Below, piece after piece: positions 50,398-60,345 of a stretch of DNA of 64,000 bases. The notes under the pieces were generated by a model, which searched no databases, was not told the DNA's origin, and saw nothing but the letters and a program-made list of their open reading frames with translations. This DNA is from Sinonovacula constricta (Eukaryota; Mollusca; Bivalvia; Cardiida; Solecurtidae), in the NCBI GenBank assembly GCA_007844125.1, contig CM017556.1, positions 80,511,564 through 80,575,563 of the forward strand. The letters run 5' to 3'. Numbering within the stretch: position 1 is the stretch's first letter; each line of letters begins with the position of its first letter. Made by a program: the position numbers and the translations under genes.

Positions 50398-50886
50398 AGG
50401 TGGTTTCCCGACAGTTCGGACCAAAATATTTTCATTAAACATCTTAATAAACTATTGTTACCTGAACAGATCACACAAAATGCTGTTTATTGATGTCCTA
50501 CATCTGTCTAAAACGCGAACCATAACGCAACAATCGTCACTACAAACATACATTTCCTATCTGAGCCACGCTGCACAGTTAGCTATTTTTTAACCAAGAC
50601 AACCACGTGACCACTTATGTTTGAGCTCATCCACGTCATCTGCTGTGACGTCAATGTCTATTTTAGCCGAAGTCCCACTCGTTCTTAGTTATAAATTTGG
50701 AGAGAATGACCATTTTCAGTGTTGATTAACGCGTTTTAGTGCCCCAAAATTGAGATACTGTTGAAAATCGTCAAAGCTTAGACTAAAGTTTGATGTTTTT
50801 TCTGCAGAAATAACGCACAAATACACCAAACAGAGGTCAGATATTGTTTAATATATAATATATAGGCAAACTGTCGGATACCACCT
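50398..50886. mobile_element. TTAA-flanked MITE, copy 1 (489 bp)
   Basis: TIRs read AGGTGGTTTCCCGACAGTTC at the left and AGGTGGTATCCGACAGTTTG as the complement of the right end. They abut TTAA on both sides (50,394-50,397 and 50,887-50,890). TTAA target duplication suggests piggyBac-type mobilisation, which is inference. No coding frame inside. The interior resembles 51,156-52,136. Confidence 0.85.
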
Positions 50887-51155
50887 TTAAATGCGTAAAA
50901 AAATTGTATTAATATATTTTATTGACAATTCGGTGAACAGTGCCTTTAAATAAGGAAGTATTTTTGGTTTCAAGGGCACCTTCACTTGCACCCGAACGTG
51001 GCATTTTAATTCCTGCTGTCGCGTTAGCTTGTACATGTACTGGTTTTTTAAATCGACATATTTAGTATTGTAGTAAGTGTTTCATAGAAAAGTGTATGCA
51101 GTTTAAGAATTTACTATATTTGGAACGAAAATTATCGTGGAGTAGTGTTAATTAA

Positions 51156-52136
51156 AAGTTGGTATCCCCCAGTTTGAATTTACTATATTTGGAACGAAAA
51201 TTATCGTGGAGTAGTGTAAATTAAAAGTTGGTATCCCCAAGTTTGAACCATTTTTTCTCTTAAGTAACTATATAAATTATTGTTACCTAAAAAAAGATCC
51301 TGAAAATTGCTGTCTATTGATAGTAAATTCTGAAGTCGATTTCTATTTTTAGCTGAAAATCCCGATCGTGCTTATTTTATAGATTTAGAAGTAAAAGCCA
51401 TTTGAAACGACAAACTTATCGATTTGTGTTTTCTGACTGTGGAAGTAAGTTATAACAGCCTTTACTTATAATAAAGTTTATGTTTATGCAAAAATTGTGC
51501 ACAACTCCACTAACAAGGATAAGATGATGTAACATGCATTCTAACACTATCAGTATTTTACGTCTATAAACAAAGAAGCACCCTGCCGTGATAAAATAAA
51601 CGACATATCACGATTATATGTAAGCAGAACTATTTTACTGCAGTAGAAATGCTGTTCATTTTACTTTCCCTAGCCATTTTCGTATTGCAGACCAAGCTGA
51701 CATATTGTGATAAGTCGTTCTTTTCTTTTCACATTCGCCTGAAAATTTACCCTATCTTCAAAAGTAACGGTTTTGTTTTACTATTAACATAAGTATTAAA
51801 TTATGATAAAAATAAATTAATTAATTAATTATTCAATTTCGTCGGTTGTTGATGTTAAAAAATAACCAGGAAGTAACATGGGTGAATTAGAACAGCCACG
51901 GGAAACAACCTAACAACATTGCGTAAATTGTAGTTCGTATTGTAGATCGCATTTATGTCCCTTTTAAGTAAAATTTCTTGTAGATCGTGTTAGAATGGAA
52001 ATAGATTTTAAGTTTGCTTGATCTTACGCCCAATATATAACGGTTTCTTGTTCAGATGCGAAAATTTCACACCCAGGCCTACGCATCGGAACTCTTATTT
52101 CCTAATTAGATATGGTCAAACTGTCGGATACCACCT
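51156..52136. mobile_element. TTAA-flanked MITE, copy 2 (~980 bp, left end duplicated)
   Basis: The right end is AAACTGTCGGATACCACCT followed by TTAA (52,137-52,140). The left end is TTAA then AAGTTGGTATCCCCCAGTTTG at 51,152. A ~69-bp tandem duplication repeats that end at 51,221. Interior phrases such as CTATTGTTACCTgAA and TCTATTTT(T)AGC(C/T)GAA match copy 1, showing common descent. It is about twice as long, so it probably holds a further insertion. Confidence 0.7.
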
Positions 52137-52700
52137 TTAAATGTCCAGACTCTTTGGTTTTAGTGTGTTTATGGAAGTTTTTGCATAAATTGATAAATAT
52201 GTTATGTGGACTTTTGTCCTGCAAGTCATAAGTCATTTCTAGGTTGATTTTTGTGTGTTGTATACAATACTACCGCCGTCTTGATAATTATTATGTTTTC
52301 AAACTAGAATAAAGAACTTTCTAACACATGAAAACCTCCATTTCAAGATCTTTACATCCAATATAATTTAAATAAATAAATACTAATGTTCTTTTAGGCG
52401 TTTTAACACCCGAACCAGCTAATGTTCTTCTGTTGTTTTGTTTGTTTGTTTTTTATACAATTGTAATATTGAGATATGTTTACAAGAATTTAGGAACAGA
52501 AATATTCCAAATAAGAACAATCACATGAGGATAAGAATGTAAGCAAATTGTGATAACCATTTAAATTCTTGGTGTACTAACCCACATATACAACAGGTTT
52601 TAATAATGATTATTTTTTTATAACTTACACATGGTTTTTTATGAAGCAAAGTGGCAAGACATTTAAAAGGTATAGCAAGGTTCTTTAGGCAAGGCGACAA

Positions 52701-52725
52701 GGGGGGGGGGGGGGGGGGGGGGGGG
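52701..52725. repeat. G25 homopolymer
   Basis: An uninterrupted run of 25 G directly precedes a SINE (CGCCAGTGGCTAAG). It is long enough to fold as G-quadruplex DNA, and its true length may be uncertain because such runs sequence poorly. Confidence 0.95.
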
Positions 52726-52726
52726 C

Positions 52727-52900
52727 GCCAGTGGCTAAGTAGTAGGACCGCCCACTTTGAACTTCTCTGACAGCTTAGCCTCTTAATGAGTAGGCTCGAA
52801 CCCCGTACGAGACTATGGAATTAATGTGGCAAGGTCTTCAAACTGACCGTCATTGCGCCGGTGGTTCTACCCATGTGTCTGGGGGGTCTTCCTCCACCAA
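52727..52900 (+). mobile_element. SINE, family 3
   Basis: Head GCCAGTGGCTAAGTAGTAGG with B-box-like GGCTCGAACCCCG, then GGCAAGGTCTTCAAACTGAC, and tail GGTGGTTCTACCCATGTGTC. The tail matches 47,130-47,215, and GGTTCTACCCAGG recurs in the SINE at 61,505. Located directly after the G25 run. Confidence 0.75.
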
Positions 52901-53116
52901 AATATCTGTACGTTGCTTTAATGAGCATAATAATCGCAACTATTTTTTTCTATAAACTTACCCTGCGTATGCAATTACCTTACTACATTGGCATTGACTT
53001 GGAGGACAGAATTTACAACTCGTATTTTGGTATAGGCTTTATTTGTATGACATTAAAGTGTTAAAGTAATTCCGAATTTCTGTTTAGATGACAAATTTAT
53101 AGCCTAGACACTTATA

Positions 53117-53164
53117 TGGGTGTGTGTGTGTGTGTGTGTGCGTGCGTGCGTGCGTGTGTGTGTA
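53117..53164. repeat. (TG)n microsatellite
   Basis: GTGTGTG run of about 45 bp with CGTG interruptions. Between here and 53,430 the sequence is AT-rich without features. Confidence 0.95.
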
Positions 53165-53430
53165 GGTGGGTATTAGTCCATATTTCTACACAGATTTATA
53201 TTAAGAGGAAAGAAAAATACATATACATTTTAAGTAGAGTGTATAATTGCAGTACATTTGAGCAGGAATAAAGATTTAAATACTGCATGCATATAAAAAA
53301 ATCATCGAAGAAAATAGGCGAAGTTATTTTTAACAAATGTATCAATACAATAAAATATATTTCATATATTTAAAACGTATGTAATTAGACACACAAAAAT
53401 TAATATATACTCGTAAACAAACACTTAACA

Positions 53431-53436
53431 TTTATT
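53431..53436 (-). terminator. Polyadenylation signal of the receptor-like gene (minus strand)
   Basis: TTTATT on the plus strand (AATAAA on the minus) lies about 280 nt beyond the stop codon at 53,713 of the minus-strand gene. Other AT-rich candidates exist nearer, so the choice is tentative. Confidence 0.4.
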
Positions 53437-53712
53437 ATAACAGTCATATATGTCATTAATTTAACATGTTTAAAATAACGAACATACTAATTAGTTTTAA
53501 CCGCTCATTTACATTTACAAACAAACAAAAACAAGTTAAATAAATAAACTTCATACATGTACACTTGCTTAAATTAATACAGTACATAAAGAATGGAATC
53601 AAAACAGAGATAGTCTGTAAAATAAAATCTGATTCATTTTTTCCTGATACTATAAAACATACACAAATATCAAGCATTAAACTTAGTCAAACTACTTGCA
53701 TACAATCCGCCA

Positions 53713-54658
53713 CTATTCGGAGGATCTTAAATTTTGATAATAATGTTTATCTCTCGAAATGTGAGGCTGTGGCGGTGGAAATGTAGGTTGAACGACTTCA
53801 TAATCTTCAGTCGAATCATCTACTTTAATACGACTTTTGTCAATATCAGAATTTATATTTAAACTGTTTTCATAGTCCTCGGTCGACGCTCTAAACCCTT
53901 TGACGCGGTTCTTGCCAACATGGGTACTTAATTCTGCACTGTTTTCATAATCTTCCCCAGCCTCACCGGCTGTTTTACTATGGTTCTTGTCTAGAGCAAT
54001 ACTTATTTTTAAACTGTTTTCATAATCCTCCGTCGCATTTCCGGCCGTTTTAACATCACTGAGCACATAGTCATCTTCTAAACCAAATGCTTTGTTGAAT
54101 TTTCCGTTGGACTTTTCTGGATTTGATTCGGGCATTTTAATTCGCACATCTCTGTCCCCTGGTTGATTTAGATTACCTCCTGCTTCAGATCCATACCCAA
54201 GATTCGTATAAGGCTGTAATTCTGCATCATCTACAGTCGTCTTATCTGGCTTAGGTGGTTTAGACCGTTTGTTTCGTTTTTTCGTTTTTCCAGGTTTTAC
54301 TTTATCTTGCTCAGGCACAAGCATCCCCGCATCAATTGTCGGATCCTTACGCCTAACCTTAACATAACCTTCTAGATCAAGAGCTGGGTCGGTGTCTTCT
54401 TCGGGTAAATTATCATCACCTACATTAGCATATAATTTGAGTTGTTTGAAAGGGTCTTCCTGGTTATACGCTGGGGCTATGGCATTCTCAATGGGCATTT
54501 CAGGAGTAATGGGCGTTTCAGGAGTAACGGACGTTTCAGGTGTAGTGGGCGTTTCAGGTGTATTGGGCGTGTAAGTCTCCGCCCGTGGATCAAGCTGTTC
54601 CTTACCAGGCGCCATCGGCGGAGGGCGGGCATTTTTGCGGCATCTTGCTTTGCGGCGT
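53713..54658 (-). CDS. Receptor-like membrane protein: cytoplasmic-tail exon with pYxN repeats
   Basis: Terminal exon, 946 nt. Its acceptor follows a T-rich tract (TTTATTTATATTGAAG) and its first base completes an Arg codon left by the exon at 57,581. It encodes a basic stop-transfer stretch (RRKARCRKNARPPP) and 300 more residues numbered from MAPGK. Residues 17-42 hold four 6-residue TPETPx repeats and 106-123 are Lys-rich. Six tyrosines fit YxN (Y62 ANV, Y136 TNL, Y198/Y223/Y248 ENS, Y293 QNL), the preferred ligand of GRB2-type SH2 domains when phosphorylated. Residues 189-263 are three 25-residue repeats centred on (T/G)EDYENS, followed by TEDYEVV. Other candidates are YVKV (84) and YVLS (183). 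No catalytic domain is seen. Inferred role: phosphotyrosine docking tail of a surface receptor or scaffold. Confidence 0.85.
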
Positions 54659-54929
54659 CTTCAATATAAATAAAAAAAAAATATATTTTTTAAACTAAAC
54701 AGTATACCTAAGCTGGTTTTAGAAATGGAGAGTGGAGGAATATAATAAATAATTGACTAAAGTTTAATTGTAATACACTTGAAACAAATGGGGCATGTTT
54801 GGGGTGACATCATTTAATGTTCACCGAGCATGGCTTTCGAAAACGTCGCGCGCTTTTTGAGACATCAGTGGTTTATAATCACATGGAAACATTACTCAAT
54901 CGCTTAACTATGTCACCAGATACTCGCAT

Positions 54930-55321
54930 CAATCGGAACACCTCGGATAATTCACGAATCATCTCTCGGATGTATAAGGTAGTCGGATCACCTCGGCCAT
55001 TCGTCTGAATGGGACTTCTTTTGTGACAGACGTCAAAACAAAGATGACAGCTCGTATGACAGCTCACTACAGTACGATGCCTGTAAAATTTCAATTTGTG
55101 GCGGCTTCAAATTTAAATCATCCAAGTTTAATTTACCCGGCGCAGCAAAGTCAAAGCTGTCAAACGACACCATTGTTTATGTTTTGTGCGAACTACAATT
55201 TAGGCACATTCTTCCGACTTCCGGCGAACAAAACGATCGTGATTTCTGTTAGTATTATTACACCAGATACATCCAATGGATGATTGTCCTGAGGACGGAA
55301 TTACCCGAGGAGTTCCGATTG
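54930..55321. mobile_element. MITE with MULE-like target duplication, copy 2 (intronic)
   Basis: TIRs are CAATCGGAACACCTCGGATA at the left and the complement CAATCGGAACTCCTCGGGTA at the right. Direct repeats ATACTCGCAT flank it exactly (54,920-54,929 and 55,322-55,331; 9 or 10 bp). It is 392 bp and inverted relative to the copy at 44,027-44,389. It lies in the intron between the tail and transmembrane exons of the receptor-like gene. Small frames inside (86 residues) match frames in the other copy only because the DNA is shared. Confidence 0.92.
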
Positions 55322-55507
55322 ATACTCGCATATGTATTTAAACAGGTGACCGGCCAATGGGTGTTCCAAGCCAGAGCCAAAAAGTTTCAATTATTCTTAT
55401 TTAATACAGGATTCACAAGCGAATAAACGATAATTCAAAACGCTTTCTACGTCATCTTAAACATGCACGTTTTCGAAAAGAAAGAAAATACCTCAGTGCC
55501 TTACATC

Positions 55508-55510
55508 ATG

Positions 55511-55544
<34 letters not shown>

Positions 55545-55635
55545 CAGACAGAGACAGACCGAAACAGAGACGCGGAGACACAGAGACACAGAAAGAGACA
55601 GACAGACAGAGAGACAGAGACAAAGAGACAGAGAG

Positions 55636-55707
<72 letters not shown>
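55508..55707. repeat. (GA)n/(GACA)n microsatellite (intronic)
   Basis: About 200 bp of GAGAGA with GACAGA stretches in the middle. It lies in the large intron of the minus-strand gene, where the transcript would read CU-rich. Confidence 0.97.
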
Positions 55708-55709
<2 letters not shown>

Positions 55710-56249
55710 TGGGATAGAGAGTCTCAAACACAATTATTTTACACTCAGGTAAAAAAAAGAAACATTCTTCTTTTTAATTTGTATGAGGAGTCAAAATAAA
55801 ACAAGTAATTATAAGCAAAGGCCTCGCGACCTCTGATTGGTCAGGTTATGGTATTAATTGTGTGCGTCTCGTAGCCGTCGATCGATCTTCTGACCAATCA
55901 ACGGGAGACTTCCGACAAATGAATTAAAATAGTCTGACCAATCAGCGAACGCGATAGTTATAAACATGGCCATTATTTTACATATGACAGTACACAAATA
56001 TGTGGTTAAGCGGGGATTTCCTCAGTTAGTCCATGCAAATTAAATGTAGCAGGGAAAAGGGAAAATTAAATCGTCCTATACAATTCTTATTTTATCGTTT
56101 GCCTTGCGTTGCATGTTTTTATACTGAATAAAATATGTTATAAAACGAATTTATGATTTGAAATTGTGATTCTAATAGATATTTAATAAGGTTCTTCTAT
56201 CAAAACGATTCTTAAAAGAACCTCCATCTATGGGAAGAAATAACTGTTC

Positions 56250-56760
56250 GTTTTACTAAGGATCTCCGCTGAAAACAGCCTGTGAATGCATATCATGTTT
56301 TACTAAGGATCTCCGCTGAAAACAGCCTGTGAATGCATATCACGTTTTACTAAGCATCTCCGCTGAAAACAGCCTGTGAATGCATATCACGTTTTACTAA
56401 GCATATCTAATAAGAATGACCTGTAAACACTAAGCATATCCACGAAAAATTGCATGTGAACACATATCCAGTTAAACTTAGCATCTCCGCTGAAAACAAA
56501 GCTTGGGAACGCATAGCATGTTTTGTTAAAAATCTCCACCGAAAAAAAAAAAAGATTGAGAACGCAAGGCCATTTTACTAAGCATCTCCGCCGAAAAAAA
56601 ATGGTTTGGAAAAACGTACATCACGTTTGACTTAGTTTTTAAACTGAAAACAAGCTTGTGAATGCATAACACGTTTTACTAAGTATCTCCACATAAAATA
56701 TCTTGGGAACGCATAGCACGTTTTATTAAGCATCTCCGCTGAAGCTACCTTGTGAATATG
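56250..56760. repeat. 47-bp minisatellite (intronic, ~10 decaying copies)
   Basis: The unit starts GTTTTACTAAGGATCTCCGC, then TGAAAACAGCCTGTGAATGC and ATATCAC. The first four copies (56,250, 56,297, 56,344, 56,391) are nearly exact at 47-bp spacing. Later copies are increasingly degenerate and vary in spacing. It lies in the intron upstream of the tail exon. Confidence 0.9.
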
Positions 56761-57001
56761 GTATAACAAGTGTAAAACGTTGGGCAAGGTGAAATATCCA
56801 CTAGAGGCACAACAATATTGATTACGTGTACTTTCGCTTTTAACAATTTTTTTTTTAAATATGCATGCCCTTAATGCGCCCTCGTGCAAGCCTTCTGATG
56901 ACGACGAATCTATTTGATTAGGCGTATTAAACAGTTTGTTCATGCCTGTTAAAGCAGAAATGTCACAACAGTTGCCCATCAGAATAGAGAATGACATTTA
57001 A

Positions 57002-57428
57002 AGGTGGTATCCGACAGTTTGTCTATATCTAATGCATGTAACGGCATCTTACACCATTCCATGGAAATTTATCTGAAACAAACTTACATTTTTTTTAGCT
57101 TAATTTTACTTAGTATAACGTAAACTAAATTAGATCAGCTTTGTTTTGCATGATTTATTAAATTGATCCGAACGTTCGGATAAAAAAGGAAACGAACATT
57201 CGAATGCTTTAGTGCTAATTTTAAGTAAAAGCTATCTATAGCATTAGGTCAATTGTTAGTGAGTACAAATCGTGAAAAACATCATGTAATGTGATTTTAA
57301 AAATGCTTCACTTTGCACGTGCATGTAGGGCAATATTAAACAGCTGTTCGAGGGTTCTTTTCATGCGACAATAATTTATATGGTTTCATGAGAAAAAAGA
57401 AAATCGCCAATCCTGTTGGATACCATCT
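57002..57428. mobile_element. TTAA-flanked MITE, copy 3 (427 bp, intronic)
   Basis: Left TIR AGGTGGTATCCGACAGTTTG and right TIR complement AGATGGTATCCAACAGGATT are flanked by TTAA at 56,998-57,001 and 57,429-57,432. The first 30 bases match the right ends of the copies at 50,886 and 52,136. It is about 150 bp from the transmembrane exon of the receptor-like gene. Confidence 0.85.
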
Positions 57429-57580
57429 TTAAACTGTCCTTCGGCAACATGGAACATTTCTAAAGTTGTCTCAGCTATCTTTATGGACTTCGGCTGTTAT
57501 AGCAATATGCAAGAAATAAGGTTAAAATGTAGCTAAGCGCGGCGGAACCGGTCTGATGGAGTGGTAAAAAGACAACTTAC

Positions 57581-57668
57581 CTTAAGAAAAATATAACGAT
57601 CAAGATGACGACGACAATAAAAACTAGGCCTCCTACTACACCTCCGACCACAGCTCCCGCGTCAGGGC
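57581..57668 (-). CDS. Receptor-like membrane protein: transmembrane exon
   Basis: 88-nt exon between a TTTTCAG acceptor and a strong AAG|gtaagt donor. Two bases complete a Gly codon from the exon at 58,242 and the last two bases complete Arg with the exon at 54,658, so both junctions keep frame. It encodes PDAGA and then about 23 hydrophobic residues (VVGGVVGG, then LVFIVVVILIVIFFL). This is a classical single-pass helix followed at once by the basic RRRKARCRK of the next exon, giving an N-out, C-in orientation. GGxxGG within the helix contains GxxxG spacing, a motif that often supports helix dimerisation. Too short and AT-poor in stops to stand out as an open frame on its own. Confidence 0.85.
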
Positions 57669-57799
57669 CTGAAAATTATCAGACACGATATAAAAATCAG
57701 ATAAATAGAAATGCACTTTTTCCCTATAAGATTTGATGTAATACTTAACTTCCGGTGTACTAATAGATGGGCATGATAACGCGATAATGCGACAGTGTG

Positions 57800-58195
57800 A
57801 TGATAGTGGTGTATGAAGATAATCACAATGATAATAAGAAGGAGAAGAAGGCAAAGGGGATGGTGATGATGATGATGATGATGATGATGGTAATTATGAG
57901 GATGAGGGTGAGGAGGAGGATACTGAGGATGAGGATGATGATAATGAGGATGAAGATTATGGTGATGATGATAAGGATGATGATAAGGAGGAGGAAGAGG
58001 AGGAGGATGATGACGATGACGATGGTGAGGATAATGAGGATAATGAGGATAATGATGATGATGGTGATGATGACGATGGTGATAACGATGGTGATGATGA
58101 TGATGATGATGAAGATGATGATGATGGTGGTGACGACGACGAGGAGGAGGAGGAGAAGGATAGTGAGGAGGAGGAGGAGAAGGAGGAGGAGGCTT
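57800..58195. repeat. GAT/GAG purine-rich trinucleotide array (intronic)
   Basis: About 400 bp of GATGAT, GAGGAT and GAGGAG units, nearly free of pyrimidines other than T on the plus strand. The 202- and 279-residue frames on the two strands are repeat products except for the separate mucin-like exon at 58,242-58,401. It lies in the intron between the stalk and transmembrane exons. Confidence 0.95.
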
Positions 58196-58241
58196 GACAA
58201 CAACGAGGACGATGATAAAATAAGTGATGACGATGGTGCAC

Positions 58242-58401
58242 CAGGTTTTTCTCCTGCTTCCGTTGTTGTTGTGGGTGACCTGGTTGTCGTGGTAGTTGTT
58301 GTAGTTGTTGTAGGCCTTGTAGTCGGGTTAGTTGTTGGTGTTGTCGTAATCCTCGTTGAAGTCGATGTTGTTGAAGTAGTTGATTCAGTCATCTTAGTGA
58401 T
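58242..58401 (-). CDS. Receptor-like membrane protein: mucin-like Thr-rich stalk exon
   Basis: 160-nt exon following CACATATTTCAG. It encodes 53 residues (ITKMTESTTSTTSTSTRITT, then Pro/Thr-rich sequence including a run of ten Thr, ending RSPTTTTEAGEKP) and one base that completes Gly in the next exon. Thr codons are mixed (ACA, ACG, ACT, ACC), unlike the neighbouring pure microsatellites, which supports real coding sequence. The donor CTG|gtgcac is weak, but its phase matches the transmembrane exon exactly. Such stalks are usually heavily O-glycosylated and lift an ectodomain off the membrane. No signal peptide or ectodomain precedes it here; upstream exons should lie beyond 58.4 kb on this strand, perhaps outside the window. 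Confidence 0.75.
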
Positions 58402-58454
58402 CTGAAATATGTGAAAAATTGACAGAGGTGTAAAAATGTCGTTATAAACGCATC

Positions 58455-58464
58455 TTTTAACTAC

Positions 58465-58515
<51 letters not shown>

Positions 58516-58580
58516 TACTACTGCTAGAGCTTCTGCTTCTGCTGCTGCTGGTAATTTGGTACTAATACTACTACTACTAC
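58455..58580. repeat. (CTA)n/(CTG)n trinucleotide array
   Basis: ACTACTACT run with TTCTGCTGCTG interruptions. The SINE at 58,592-58,848 inserted at its edge. Confidence 0.95.
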
Positions 58581-58591
58581 AACAACAACTA

Positions 58592-58848
58592 GGGATAGGG
58601 ATTAGCCGGCATTTTTGCCGATACTGCGCAGCGACGTTTCTATCATTATAGCACAGGGGCACTTATGAGGTGCCCAGGGACTGAACCCGGCCGGTCCATT
58701 ATACTGAAACCGACGAGTCAGGCGTAATGCTGTCCCCTTAGCCCCGAGCGTAAGGAGGGAAGCCACTACTACCAACTTTAAAGGTTCGAACCCACGACCT
58801 CCCGATCCGCAAGCCGACGCTCTACCACCTGAGCTATTGCGGCCGGTT
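58592..58848 (-). mobile_element. tRNA-derived SINE, family 1 (minus strand, nearly complete head)
   Basis: On the minus strand it starts AACCGGCCGCAATAGCTCAG with a full A box (GTGGTAGAGCGTCGG) and B box (GTGGGTTCGAACC). It proceeds through the family body to the tail hairpin CGGCAAAAATGCCG and CTAATCCC. ACAACAACTA flanks it at 58,582-58,591 and 58,849-58,858. This copy and that at 35,582 define the family's two ends, giving about 260 bp. A 19-bp stretch after CAACTTTAAA is deleted relative to its relatives. Confidence 0.93.
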
Positions 58849-58889
58849 ACAACAACTACTACATGATATGTATATGTATATATATATGC

Positions 58890-59013
58890 AATAGCAGCAG
58901 TAGTTGTAGTAGGTATAGTAGTAGAAGTAGTAGTATCAGTAGTATAAGTAATTGTAGTAGTGGTAGTAGTAGTAGTAGTTGTTTTTGTAGTAGTGGTAGT
59001 AGTAGTAGTATAA

Positions 59014-59098
<85 letters not shown>

Positions 59099-59218
59099 CG
59101 TAGTAGTAAGAAGAAGATGAAGAAGAAGAAGAAGAAGAAGAAGAAGAAGAAGAAGAAGAAGAAGAAGAAGAAGAAGAAGAAGAAGAAGAAGAAGAAGAAG
59201 AAGAAGAAAAAAAAAAGA
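58890..59218. repeat. (TAG)n then (AAG)n compound microsatellite
   Basis: TAG/GTAGTA units from about 58,895 to 59,106, followed by GAAGAA to 59,218. It gives frames of poly-Tyr, poly-Ser, poly-Thr and poly-Leu on the minus strand that run on into the SINE; none is credible as a gene. Confidence 0.97.
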
Positions 59219-59219
59219 A

Positions 59220-60040
59220 GAGTTGTATGTCAAATAGTAGTTGTACATGTATAGGTAATAGTAGCAATAGTAGTGGTCGCAGATGTTGTAGTAGTAGACA
59301 CGTAAATAAAAGCTTGGCTACGTTATCAAAAATTACTTTTCTTGACACTGACTGCGAACTAAAACTTCTCACTTAAAACGCTTCTCAAATGAGATTCTAA
59401 ATAATATTTACTAGAGTGCATGAATAAGGAAAATCGTGCATAATTACCAGCTGGTGTTAGCTACATATCTGTACTTCCGGCCGAGAGTTGAAAGTAATTG
59501 CATCCTCTCGCCATAAGTGTACATTGTACTAATTCTATGTTAAAGTGCGTGTCCGGTGTCTGGCCGAAAAGATAAGCGAAATGAGACACACAAAAATTAT
59601 TGACAAGTGTCCATAAACGATCATACAAGAAACCAGAAATTCAAAAAGTTTTGAAATTAAGCAGCTAAACAGATCATGTTTCCGCAATTCAGAAACTGCT
59701 AGAAACTTTTTTCTTTTTTAATGAGTCCAAACTGTTTGTATTCTCGGCGACAAACATTGTCTCATTTTTAAGTGTGGGGTCCGAACACCGCCCACCCGAA
59801 CACCCGCTAGATCTGCCATGGAATACATGTTGAAATGTGGCAGGAGAATGCGAAATCGACATGGTTAACCGACATGGTTACAGTTCTACGCATGTCCATG
59901 GCCGCTAAATCTACACGATCCGCACTTCATATGTATTTAAATTATTGTGTTAATATACAGGGAATAAGCCTTATCTACATATACGCATGCGCAGTTCGTA
60001 GATATACTTGTCTGTCGGGCTAAAAAGCTAAATATTGTTG
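59220..60040. other. Non-repetitive stretch, no exon identified
   Basis: A candidate minus-strand donor (GCTG|gtaatt near 59,453) was checked as an upstream exon of the receptor-like gene. The frame needed to join phase 0 at 58,401 meets a stop four codons from the donor. Nothing else could be supported. Confidence 0.5.
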
Positions 60041-60044
60041 AATA

Positions 60045-60050
60045 GCTCGC

Positions 60051-60091
<41 letters not shown>

Positions 60092-60129
60092 GTAGTAGTA
60101 GTAGTAGTAGTAGTAGTTGTAGTAGTAGC

Positions 60130-60191
<62 letters not shown>

Positions 60192-60211
60192 AAGAAATAG
60201 TGATAATAATG

Positions 60212-60256
<45 letters not shown>

Positions 60257-60345
60257 TCAATAGTGGTAGTAGTAGTAGTGGCAGCAGTCGCATTAGTAGT
60301 AGTAGTTGTAATATTAGTAGTAATAATAATAATAGTTGTATTTCC
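60045..60345. repeat. (TAA)n/(TAG)n compound microsatellite
   Basis: TAATAA runs at 60,049-60,092 and 60,200-60,256 with TAGTAG between and after. The poly-Leu and poly-Ile/Val frames on either strand are artefacts. Confidence 0.97.

Noticed and set aside
58602..59372. 256-residue minus-strand frame as an upstream mucin exon of the receptor-like gene
   Set aside because: It runs through SINE sequence and TAG/AAG microsatellites; the Thr codons there are a monotonous ACT run, unlike the mixed Thr codons of the exon at 58,242-58,401.
59454..59520. Upstream exon of the receptor-like gene ending at a GCTG|gtaatt donor
   Set aside because: Joining it in the needed phase puts a stop four codons before the donor, and no good acceptor is visible.
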